A DNA stretch of 57,924 nucleotides from an uncultured Thermoguttaceae bacterium (GTDB lineage: Bacteria > Planctomycetota > Planctomycetia > Pirellulales > Thermoguttaceae), in contig CALIRO010000033.1 of NCBI GenBank assembly GCA_938042245.1, positions 1-57,924 on the forward strand, given 5' to 3'. Below the pieces are notes generated by a model that did no database searches, had not been told where the DNA came from, and worked only from the letters and a program-made list of their open reading frames with translations. Shown here in pieces: positions 26,181 through 34,494 of the stretch. The translations under genes were made by a program, and so were the position numbers. Within the stretch, counting starts at the first letter, position 1. Every line of letters starts with the position of its first letter.

Positions 26181-28655
26181 ATGCCTGACATAGACGGTGC
26201 CAAGACGATTCCGATGCTTTTGGTGGGGGCTTGGCTTTTGCCGCTGGGATCGTTCGGGGTGCTTTTGTTTTTTAGTCCCTGGTTGGATCGGCGGGGCCGA
26301 GCCGCCGGTTGGTTGGCCGTGGGCGCGGTGGCCGGGGCGTTCCTGTTGTGTACGATTGCCCTAGGCTTCTGGTTATCCCAGCCTCCTGCGGATGGCTTTG
26401 GGTGGTCCCAGCATTCTGTGTCTTTTGCCGATCCGGAAGCAGCGGGACATTCTATTCCCGCCGACTCCAGGCATTCCCAACCTCCTGCGCCAAGGCATTC
26501 TCATGCGCTGAGAGTTTCCGAACAGCCATCGGGCCCAAGCGATGCCGGAACCTTTCATGAGGCCAACCGCCGCCCTGCGCCGATGGTGGGTCGGCTGTTT
26601 ACCTGGGCGAAGTTTGGCCAGTATGAAATCTCCATCTCCTACTACATCGACACGCTGACCGTGCTGATGTGCACGATGGTCAGCCTGGTGGCTTTATGTA
26701 TCCATATTTATTCGGTCGGCTATATGGCCGAGGAATTGCACGAAGTGGTCGATCCTTTGGTGTTGGACGCCCAGGGCAAGCCGCTGCGTCGGCCCGGCCG
26801 ATTCGGTCGATTCTTTCAATACCTTTCGCTGTTTACCTTCAGCATGTTGGGGCTGGTGCTGGCCGGGCATCTGGTGATGATCTTCATCTTCTGGGAACTG
26901 GTGGGCCTATGCTCCTACTTTTTGATTGGGTTTTATCGAGAACGGCCCAGCGCCCAGCAAGCCGCCATGAAAGCATTCGTCGTCAACCGAGTGGGCGATA
27001 TGGGTTTTTTAGTGGGGCTAATGGCCCTGGGGGGCTTGGTAGGTACTTGGTCGCTGGGCGATCTGCCCGATCCGGCCGGAGAGCCTACCGGTGGGCTGTT
27101 CAGCCAACTGCAAACCCTCCTGGCAGGCCAACCGGGACCTTCTAGCGGCGGGCTCCCCTCCTCTGACGGCGGGTTTTCCCGAACCTTGTGGATTCTGGCC
27201 GGGTTGGGGATTTTCTGCGGTTGTGTGGGCAAAAGCGCCCAGTTTCCGCTGCACGTCTGGTTGCCGGATGCTATGGAAGGTCCTACACCGGTTAGCGCCC
27301 TGATTCATGCTGCAACGATGGTAGCCGCTGGGGTGTATCTGGTGGGCCGATTTTATCCGGCTTTTCCGCCGGAGGTGCTGTGGGTGATTGCCGGCGTCGG
27401 CTGCATTACCCTGGTGATCGGAGCAACCATCGCCTTGGTTGTCACGGATATGAAGCGGGTGCTGGCCTATTCGACCATTAGCCAATTGGGTTATATGATG
27501 CTGGGGCTTGGTGTGGGCGGCTGGGCGGCGGGGTTGTTCCACCTACTGACCCATGCCTTTTTCAAGGCCCTGTTGTTTTTGTGTTCTGGTTCGGTCATCC
27601 ATGCGGTGGGTACCAACGAGATGCCTCAGATGGGCGGCTTGCGACGGAAAATGCCTTGGACCGCCTGGACCATGTTGGTCGGTTGCCTGGCCATTGCCGG
27701 GGCGGGCGTTCCCGGACTGGTGGGGCTGAGCGGTTTTTACTCTAAGGAGGCGATCCTGGCTCAGGCGTATCTGTTTTGGAATACGGCGCCGGCGGTTGGG
27801 GGGTGGCTATTTGGGTCGGCTCTGGTCGGGGCGGGGCTGACGGCCTTTTACATGTTTCGGCTCTGGTATATGACTTTTGCCGGGCCGCCGAATGATGAAC
27901 ATATCTATCATCATGCTCACGAATCCCCGCCGGTAATGGTTGCCCCCTTGGTGGTCTTGGCAGGTCTGGCTGTGGCGGCTGGCTGGAGCGTACCTGGAAC
28001 AGCCCGAAGCCTGCAACAACTTTTAGACCAAGATCGGCCAACGCTTCTGGCCGCCGAAAGTTCCTCTTCGTCCAAACTGGTTGACCAGGCGCCGGTGGAT
28101 CGGATTTCACCGGAAGAGAGCGGAAGGGCTGTTTCGGCTGGTTCGGCTTTCTGGCCGGTGCCGATCCCGGAGGAACACCTTTCCCATGATCCGGCGGTAG
28201 CAGGTCCGGTCGGCTGGATGGCGTTTGCAGCCGCTTTGGTCGGATTCCTGCTGGCGACCGTCATGTACGGCCTACGGAAACTGGAGCCTGCCCGCTTCGT
28301 CCAGGCTGTGCCCGCCGTTTACACGTTTCTTAAAAATAAGTGGTATTTTGATCAACTCTATGAAATGGTCTTTGTTCGGCCGGCGCTGTGGTTAGCGGAA
28401 CGGACGGTAGATGCAGACCGCCATCTGTTGGACCGAGCGGCTGACGGCATGGCGGTGGGCTTGATCCGGTTGGCCCACCTGGAAGATTGGCTTGATCGCC
28501 GTTGGGTCGATGGCTTGGTCAACCGATCGGCCGAGGCCGCCTACCGCCTGGGTCTGGAGCTCCGCCGGGTCCAAACCGGCCAGCTCCGCCAATACGTGCT
28601 CTGGGCAGTCCTAGGCGCTGTAGCTATATTTGTACTGCTCAGTTTAGGATCATAG
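26181..28655 (+). CDS. nuoL: NADH-quinone oxidoreductase subunit L, with inserts
   Basis: Distal proton-pumping antiporter-like subunit with the lateral helix. It has 824 residues against about 610-660 usually. Core motifs: YIDTLTVLMCTMVSLVA, FWELVGLCSYFLIGF with the pumping glutamate, KSAQFPLHVWLPDAMEGPTP with the functional lysine, and STISQLGYMMLGLG. Extra material: a His/Ser/Pro-rich insert (about 75-135) after TM2, a Gly/Pro/Ser loop (about 295-330), and a long hydrophilic loop (about 610-675) before the final helices. The C-terminal part (FLKNKWYFDQLYEMVFVRP) is normal. Confidence 0.95.
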   Translation: MPDIDGAKTIPMLLVGAWLLPLGSFGVLLFFSPWLDRRGRAAGWLAVGAVAGAFLLCTIALGFWLSQPPADGFGWSQHSVSFADPEAAGHSIPADSRHSQPPAPRHSHALRVSEQPSGPSDAGTFHEANRRPAPMVGRLFTWAKFGQYEISISYYIDTLTVLMCTMVSLVALCIHIYSVGYMAEELHEVVDPLVLDAQGKPLRRPGRFGRFFQYLSLFTFSMLGLVLAGHLVMIFIFWELVGLCSYFLIGFYRERPSAQQAAMKAFVVNRVGDMGFLVGLMALGGLVGTWSLGDLPDPAGEPTGGLFSQLQTLLAGQPGPSSGGLPSSDGGFSRTLWILAGLGIFCGCVGKSAQFPLHVWLPDAMEGPTPVSALIHAATMVAAGVYLVGRFYPAFPPEVLWVIAGVGCITLVIGATIALVVTDMKRVLAYSTISQLGYMMLGLGVGGWAAGLFHLLTHAFFKALLFLCSGSVIHAVGTNEMPQMGGLRRKMPWTAWTMLVGCLAIAGAGVPGLVGLSGFYSKEAILAQAYLFWNTAPAVGGWLFGSALVGAGLTAFYMFRLWYMTFAGPPNDEHIYHHAHESPPVMVAPLVVLAGLAVAAGWSVPGTARSLQQLLDQDRPTLLAAESSSSSKLVDQAPVDRISPEESGRAVSAGSAFWPVPIPEEHLSHDPAVAGPVGWMAFAAALVGFLLATVMYGLRKLEPARFVQAVPAVYTFLKNKWYFDQLYEMVFVRPALWLAERTVDADRHLLDRAADGMAVGLIRLAHLEDWLDRRWVDGLVNRSAEAAYRLGLELRRVQTGQLRQYVLWAVLGAVAIFVLLSLGS

Positions 28656-28688
28656 CCCCCTTGGTGTGAAACGGAGAATCGTCCCCCT

Positions 28689-30887
28689 ATGGCGCTGGAA
28701 GCTCAGTGGGAAAACCTGATTCTTTTAAGTGGCATTGTCTTTTTGCCGGCGATGGTGGCCCTCGGCTTGCTTTTGGTCCCCAAGCGGTGGACGGGGCTGA
28801 TTAAGAGTCTTAGTCTGGCCGCCACGCTGCTGGTCTTTCTAGCAACACTTTATCTTGCTTATTGGGCAGGCGGGGGGGGGGCGTTCGGTGAGAAAGCCAC
28901 CCCCTCCGGTCCCGGCAAGGGGTTCCCAGACTTTGTGGTCCGGCTGCCGTGGACCCCGGCCTTTGGCGTGGAATACTTTTTGGGCGTGGATGGGATCAGC
29001 TTGCCGCTGGTGCTGCTGACGAGCCTGTTGAGCCTGCTGGCCATGCTGGCCAGTTGGAAAATTGACCGCCATGAGAAGGCCTACTGTGTATTGTTTTTGC
29101 TGTTGGAGACGGGTCTTCTGGGGGTGTTTTTGGCGTTGGATTTGTTTTTGTTTTACGTGTTTTGGGAAGTTACGCTATTGCCGATGTACTTTTTGATCGG
29201 TCTGTGGGGCGGGCCGCGCCGGGAATATGCCGCGGTGAAATTTTTCCTTTTCACTCTGGCCGGCAGCGTCTTGATGCTGGTGGCGATGCTGATGCTGTAT
29301 TTTGCAAGCGACCTTCGGCTCTTGAGCCCAGGGGAGCTTGCCGCCTGCCATGCCGGGCCGACCTGGCCAACCCCAAACGATGTCCAGACCGAATCTGCCA
29401 AACCAGCTCCGTTCTCCGACCGATCTGGGGAGAGCTCTGCTACCTTTCCGGGGAAATGGACCCCGGAATCTGCCAACCGCCGGTTCTCCGAGCGATCTGA
29501 GAATACCTCTGCTCCAGCATCCGAGCCGGCTCGGCATACGTTCAACCTGCTGGCTTTGGCCGCCCTGGGTCAAGGCCGAAACCTGAAAAAGCCGCCGTTC
29601 TCCGATACCTCATCGCAAGCCGACCGACAAGAGACACAAGGAAAGACTCTGCCGCCGGATGACGCAGCTCTGGGGCTAGGCCCTCTGGACCGGCCGCTTC
29701 TATGGGGTAAATCAATTCAGTGGTGGGCATTTTTACTTCTATTGGTCGGCTTTTTGGTCAAAGTCCCTTCGGTGCCGGTGCACACCTGGTTGCCCGACGC
29801 CCATGTGGAAGCGCCCACCCCTATTTCGATGTTACTGGCCGGGGTCCTCTTAAAGATGGGCGGCTACGGCCTTTTGCGCATCGCCTATCCGATTTGCCCA
29901 GCAGGCGCCTATGAGTTGGCCTGGCTTGTTTGCGGCCTGGGCCTGGTAAGCATGATTTACGGCGCATTTGCCTCTCTGGCCCAGAAAGATTTTAAACGCC
30001 TGGTGGCCTATAGTTCGGTAAGTCATATGGGCTATGTGCTCCTTGGTCTGGGTGTTTGGAGTGCGACAGCAGCCCGTTCCTACCAGATTGACGCCTGGCT
30101 GATGGGCGCAAGCGGCGCTATGTTCCAAATGATTGCCCACGGCATCACCTCGGCCGGCATGTTCTTTCTGGTAGGTGTCATCTACGACCGGGTGCATCAT
30201 CGGCAGTTGGACCAGATGGGCGGCCTACTGCACCGGATGCCTAGTTTTGGGGCGGTGTCGATAGTGATCTTTTTCGGAGCGATGGGGTTGCCGGGTTTGT
30301 GCGGGTTTGTCGGCGAGGTGCTAGTGCTTTTGGGCGCCTGGCATTATAGTGCCTGGATGGCCGCCCTGGGTGCTTCGGTGGTGATCCTGACGGCTGGGTA
30401 CATCCTATGGACCATCCAACGGGTATATCTAGGCGCCGAATATCGGGGCCCGCACGCAGAAGCCCTCCAGCCAATGACTCGACGGGAAATGGCGGTTGCT
30501 TTACCGTTGGCGGTGCTGGCCGTCGTTTTGGGAGTCTATCCCCAGGTGGTGTTTTCCTATGCGGAGCCGAGCGTCCGCCAAACGATCCAGCAATTGGCCG
30601 ATTGGACTCGCCGGCATGAAGCGGCCCGGCCGTCGGCGGCAACATCGGAAAATCCCACCGTCATCCCCGCTGGAAGGCTATTCCAGGGATCAATCCTCCA
30701 GCCGTCAGCAACAAACTCGGAAAATCCCAGCCCTACCCAAAACGTACCATTTCCATCAAATGGAGCAGAGTCCTCTTTGGGCATCCCCACCAGAGTAAGA
30801 AATCTGTGGACTTTAAACCAGTTTCCCGCTGAGAAGGGAATCACCCTGCACTGCCGCCTGCGCAGGAATGACTATCACCCCCTTTAG
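28689..30887 (+). CDS. nuoM: NADH-quinone oxidoreductase subunit M, with insert and repeat-derived tail
   Basis: Antiporter-like proton-pumping subunit. It has 732 residues against about 500-530 usually. Core motifs: YFLGVDGISLPLVLLTS, FYVFWEVTLLPMYFLIGLWG, VPVHTWLPDAHVEAPTPIS, YSSVSHMGYVLLGLG. An insert at about 213-335 holds two imperfect copies of an ESA-rich unit (ESAKPAPFSDRSGESSA and ESANRRFSERSENTSA). The last 90 residues (from about 642) are non-membrane and partly encoded by sequence resembling intergenic repeats (CCGTCATCCCCGC; GCCTGCGCAGGAATGAC). GGAG lies 11 bases before the ATG. The stop is 49 bp before the preferred nuoN start. Confidence 0.94.
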   Translation: MALEAQWENLILLSGIVFLPAMVALGLLLVPKRWTGLIKSLSLAATLLVFLATLYLAYWAGGGGAFGEKATPSGPGKGFPDFVVRLPWTPAFGVEYFLGVDGISLPLVLLTSLLSLLAMLASWKIDRHEKAYCVLFLLLETGLLGVFLALDLFLFYVFWEVTLLPMYFLIGLWGGPRREYAAVKFFLFTLAGSVLMLVAMLMLYFASDLRLLSPGELAACHAGPTWPTPNDVQTESAKPAPFSDRSGESSATFPGKWTPESANRRFSERSENTSAPASEPARHTFNLLALAALGQGRNLKKPPFSDTSSQADRQETQGKTLPPDDAALGLGPLDRPLLWGKSIQWWAFLLLLVGFLVKVPSVPVHTWLPDAHVEAPTPISMLLAGVLLKMGGYGLLRIAYPICPAGAYELAWLVCGLGLVSMIYGAFASLAQKDFKRLVAYSSVSHMGYVLLGLGVWSATAARSYQIDAWLMGASGAMFQMIAHGITSAGMFFLVGVIYDRVHHRQLDQMGGLLHRMPSFGAVSIVIFFGAMGLPGLCGFVGEVLVLLGAWHYSAWMAALGASVVILTAGYILWTIQRVYLGAEYRGPHAEALQPMTRREMAVALPLAVLAVVLGVYPQVVFSYAEPSVRQTIQQLADWTRRHEAARPSAATSENPTVIPAGRLFQGSILQPSATNSENPSPTQNVPFPSNGAESSLGIPTRVRNLWTLNQFPAEKGITLHCRLRRNDYHPL

Positions 30888-30936
30888 ATACAAAAGAATA
30901 GAATTCTTCAACCATCGGAAGTATTCCCGAGAACCT

Positions 30937-32751
30937 ATGCAGCAAGTATGGGAGGACCTGTTTGGATCAGTCGGTAGGGTTGGATCGCTCGGGGCGTTCC
31001 AACCGGAGCTAGTGCTTTGCGCTACCTTGGTGGCCATGCTGGCCGTTCGGATGCTGCTGCCCCGTTGGCGGCACAGCGCCTATTATGTGAGTGTGGCGGG
31101 GCTGGCGGCGGCATTGGCCCTGGTGGTTTGCACCGGCTTGCCATCCGGCCCCCAGGAAATCTTTACCGGCATGTTGGTCCAGGACGGTTTGGCCTGGTAC
31201 CTGCGGGGGCTATTGCTTTTGGGGGCTTTGGTGGTGGTGAGTCTGACGGCCGTGAGCCGGGTACCTCCGGAGGAAGGATACCTGGAGTTTTATTTCCTGT
31301 TGGTCGGCGCCACGTTGGGCATGTGTTTGATGGTGTCGGCCAATCACCTGGTGATGGTGATGATTGGCATAGAGATGGCAAGCATCTGTTCTTATGTACT
31401 GGCTGGGATTCTGCGGCGGCAGCGTCAGGCGATGGAAGCGGCGCTAAAATACGCGGTCTTCGGAGCGGCCACGGCGGCGGTAATGCTTTATGGGATGAGT
31501 CTTTTGGCCGCCTGTCTGGGATCGGTGCATCTGCCGACGATGGTCCGTGGGTTGGCCGATCGGCTTTCCGACCTCCAAGAACCGGAGGCCGGCGCCGGCT
31601 ATCGTTGCGTTCTGCTTCTGGGCGGGGTGATGTTTCTGGTGGGGCTGGGATTTAAGTTGGCGGCTTTTCCCCTGCATTTTTGGGCGCCGGATGTGCTGCA
31701 GGGCGCCCCGGCCGAGGTAGGCGGATTTTTGTCAGTGGTGTCGAAAACAGCGGCGCTGGGCCTTTTGGCCCGATTGGCCCAGGTGCTCAGCGCTCCGACC
31801 GGCCCGGTGGAAACAGCCGCTATTTGCCAATGGGTACAGCAGTTGGAACCAGCCCGGCAAACAGCGGCCGCTTTGCTAGCCGTTCTGGCAGCGGTAACAT
31901 GCACCTTCGGCAATTTGGCCGCCTACGGCCAAACCAATATGAAGCGGCTGATGGCTTATTCGACCATTGCTCATGCTGGCTATATGATCATGCCAATAGC
32001 GGCCATGTTGGCTGCAGCAGGCCAGGATCTGACTGCCGCCCAGAACGCCCTGGCCAGTCTGCTCTTTTATACGACGGTCTATCTCTGGATGAATTTGGGT
32101 GTGTTTGGTTTTGTGGCGTTGGTGCGGGACCGGTCCGGCCGGGAAGAGATCGAAACCTATCGGGCCTTGGGCCGACGAAGCCCCGGTGTAACCGCGCTGA
32201 TGGCCGTGCAACTATTCAGTTTGGTGGGACTGCCGCCGCTAGCCGGTTTTATGGCGAAGTTTACGGTGTTTGCCAGCCTCTGGCAGTGCGGCTTTGGCGG
32301 CCTGCTTCTAGTGGCAGTGCTGAACACAGTGCTCAGTCTGTTTTACTATCTGCGGGTGATCCGGGTGATGACGGCTGTGGGCGATGGGGCTTCGGCAGCG
32401 GAAAATGCGTCCAAACCCTCCAAAGGGCCTGAGGCCGGTGGGCCGTCGGCCAATCCGCCGGAGACCAAAGCTAGCACCGAGCCCCCTGGGGCCAGGGCCA
32501 GCTCAGATCCAGGCGCCGCCGAAGCGGGGGCCAATCTACCGGGCGTCGAAGCCGGGTCAGCCAAACCGCCCTCGAAGCACGACGGTCCCAATCTCACGGG
32601 GAGGCCCGCTTTAGCCGACGAACCGGAACTGCCGATCCTTTCCTGGGCAGGGGTGTGGTTGCTGGTGGTCTGTGTGCCGGTGATTGTTTTGGGGGTTTGG
32701 TGGAACGGACTGTTTACCCTGGCTCAGGCCGCCGCCGCAAGAAGTTGGTAG
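30937..32751 (+). CDS. nuoN: NADH-quinone oxidoreductase subunit N, with insert
   Basis: Antiporter-like proton-pumping subunit, 604 residues from MQQVWEDLF, against about 480-500 usually. Core motifs: PPEEGYLEFYFLLVGATLGM, MVMIGIEMASICSYVLAG, FPLHFWAPDVLQGAPAEVGG, NMKRLMAYSTIAHAGYM, and SLVGLPPLAGFMAKF. An Ala/Pro/Gly/Ser-rich insert (about 32,385-32,630) precedes the last helix (SWAGVWLLVVCVPVIVLGVWW). An earlier ATG at 30868 would overlap nuoM and add 23 residues encoded by the repeat-like tail. Neither start has a good Shine-Dalgarno sequence. It closes the operon. Confidence 0.94.
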   Translation: MQQVWEDLFGSVGRVGSLGAFQPELVLCATLVAMLAVRMLLPRWRHSAYYVSVAGLAAALALVVCTGLPSGPQEIFTGMLVQDGLAWYLRGLLLLGALVVVSLTAVSRVPPEEGYLEFYFLLVGATLGMCLMVSANHLVMVMIGIEMASICSYVLAGILRRQRQAMEAALKYAVFGAATAAVMLYGMSLLAACLGSVHLPTMVRGLADRLSDLQEPEAGAGYRCVLLLGGVMFLVGLGFKLAAFPLHFWAPDVLQGAPAEVGGFLSVVSKTAALGLLARLAQVLSAPTGPVETAAICQWVQQLEPARQTAAALLAVLAAVTCTFGNLAAYGQTNMKRLMAYSTIAHAGYMIMPIAAMLAAAGQDLTAAQNALASLLFYTTVYLWMNLGVFGFVALVRDRSGREEIETYRALGRRSPGVTALMAVQLFSLVGLPPLAGFMAKFTVFASLWQCGFGGLLLVAVLNTVLSLFYYLRVIRVMTAVGDGASAAENASKPSKGPEAGGPSANPPETKASTEPPGARASSDPGAAEAGANLPGVEAGSAKPPSKHDGPNLTGRPALADEPELPILSWAGVWLLVVCVPVIVLGVWWNGLFTLAQAAAARSW

Positions 32752-33005
32752 CTCCACCGGGTACGAAAAGGCCATACATGAGGGGGAAAAGAAGACCAAA
32801 AAGCTCATCCTTCCGTAGGAGAGTATCCCGCAGAAGCAAACCCTGGTAGATTCCTGGTTGCATGGAAAAGCCTCAAGCAGTCTGGCAAACGGAGCTTGGG
32901 TTACCACTTATGCGGGAATAGCAGTTCCGGCGTTCGTTCGGGAAGGAGGGAGAAGGAGGCTTTCGTGTCGGTGAAAGGCATACTGTTTGTTAAAGGATTC
33001 CCTTC

Positions 33006-33866
33006 ATGCACCAAAAGAACTCTCCATCGCCGGCGGGTGAATCGTCTGCGGAGCCGTCAGGGCTTTTTTGGGTGGATACGCATTGCCACTTGGACGATGT
33101 CGCGTTTGGGGCAGATTTGGCCGAGGTGCTCGAACGAGCACGTTCCGCTGGGGTACAGATCATGATCTGTCCGGGTACATCGGCCGCTTCGAGCCAGGCG
33201 GTGGTGAAACTATCAGAGAGTTGGCCTGGTTTGTATGCGGCCGTTGGCATCCACCCGAACGCTGCCCTTGAGGCCTCGCCGCTGGATTGGGAGCAGATTT
33301 GCCTATTGGCTCGGCAACCGGCTGTAGTGGCCATCGGGGAAACCGGTCTGGATCGCTACCGAGATTTCACGCCGTGGGAAACCCAGTTGGAATTTTTGGA
33401 CCGCCATTTGCGTTTGGCTCAGGAGTTGGAGCTGCCGGTCATCTTGCATTGTCGGGATGCGGAGGAGGAGCTTTTAACTGCCCTGCACGAAGCGGTAGAT
33501 CGGGGGCCGCTCCGGGGCATTTGGCACGCCTTCTCCGCCGACCTGGAAACCGCCTATGAAGCTACGGAACTGGGCCTTTACATCAGTTTTGCCGGCTCGG
33601 CCACCTACAGGAACAAAAAGTTCGAGCTGCTCCAGGAAGCGGTCGTCTGTGTACCGGACGATCGGCTGCTTTTGGAAACCGATAGCCCGTATCTGGTGCC
33701 GGAACCATTGCGGGGCAAACAACAGCGCAACGAACCGGCCCATCTGGTGCTGACCGCCCAGCGGGTAGCCGACCTGCGCGAACAATCCCTAGAACAGTTG
33801 GCCGACATCACCCGGGCAAACACTCGCCGGCTGTTTGACCGCCTCTGTCTGTTCTGTACTTTCTGA
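33006..33866 (+). CDS. tatD: TatD-family metal-dependent deoxyribonuclease
   Basis: Amidohydrolase-fold metallonuclease of 286 residues. TatD homologues act as 3'-5' exonucleases and are linked to DNA repair and turnover. The metal-binding motifs are all present: DTHCHLD (near residue 24), GIHPNAA, GETGLDRYRD, HCRDAEEEL, HAFSAD and ETDSPYLVPEP. The first 18 residues (MHQKNSPSPAGESSAEPS) are a polar extension not seen in most homologues. AAAGGA lies 8 bases before the ATG. It is separated from nuoN by 254 bp and is probably its own unit. Confidence 0.93.
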   Translation: MHQKNSPSPAGESSAEPSGLFWVDTHCHLDDVAFGADLAEVLERARSAGVQIMICPGTSAASSQAVVKLSESWPGLYAAVGIHPNAALEASPLDWEQICLLARQPAVVAIGETGLDRYRDFTPWETQLEFLDRHLRLAQELELPVILHCRDAEEELLTALHEAVDRGPLRGIWHAFSADLETAYEATELGLYISFAGSATYRNKKFELLQEAVVCVPDDRLLLETDSPYLVPEPLRGKQQRNEPAHLVLTAQRVADLREQSLEQLADITRANTRRLFDRLCLFCTF

Positions 33867-34494
33867 AAAAATTTCCTTTAACCTTGACTTTTACTATTTT
33901 TCATTCCCTCTTTGCCTTCCGATAGTTACCTAGCGACCTGCCCTTATGCATAGGATTTTCTAACGTCAATATTTACAAAGGGTTAGGAAATTCGATTGCT
34001 GAGGCGGCCTTAGAGTAGCAAAAGTCGAGCTTAAGGGTTTTTAAGAAAGTCCCGAGGCATAGGCCCCGAGGACAATCCCTCCCGGTGTTGCACACCATCA
34101 GGAATTGCTAGAAAAGGGCAGGATGGATCGCCGGAGCTGATCAATAGGCCACCTACCTGCCTCTCCCTCAATTTCAAAGGGGGACAGGAACAGGTCGTCT
34201 CTAACCGCCGAATCGGCAAATGCCCCGTCCCCTTATACAATACAATGGTACCAGGGCTAAAGCTTTCCAAGGGAGGCAATAGAAGGATTTCCATCGGGAA
34301 AGCAAGGCGGTAGCTAAACGATGGCCAGAGCTTCCGAGGATAGGATGCGTCAGCTTGAGTCCCCAGGTAAGTGTACACAAGGCGAATCGTGAGGTAACTG
34401 TCCTGAAGGCGGCTCTGGTAAGGGCGGTTCCCGAAGGGTGGAAGAGTCCTCCGTAGGTAAGCAGGCCGTTACGACGAGGGAGGAGTCTGAGTGG
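33867..34494. other. Intergenic, 628 bp; one doubtful minus-strand frame
   Basis: The only open frame of note is on the minus strand at 34,031-34,378 (115 codons). It contains FSPGTIVLYKGTGHLPIRRL but otherwise shows no family I recognise, and its composition (many Pro, Ser, Cys) is unlike that of its neighbours. It could be a small gene, a gene remnant or chance. The gap lies between tatD and the tex-like gene, which converge. Confidence 0.35.

Noticed and set aside
34031..34378. Signal-peptidase-like small gene
   Set aside because: The phrase GTIVLYKGTGHLPIRRL looked suggestive, but no catalytic Ser/Lys motifs or membrane segment accompany it; kept only as a doubtful frame in the gap description.
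33960..34494. RNase P RNA or tmRNA
   Set aside because: Looked for the conserved P4 and 3' motifs of RNase P RNA and a tRNA-like end; neither is present on either strand.
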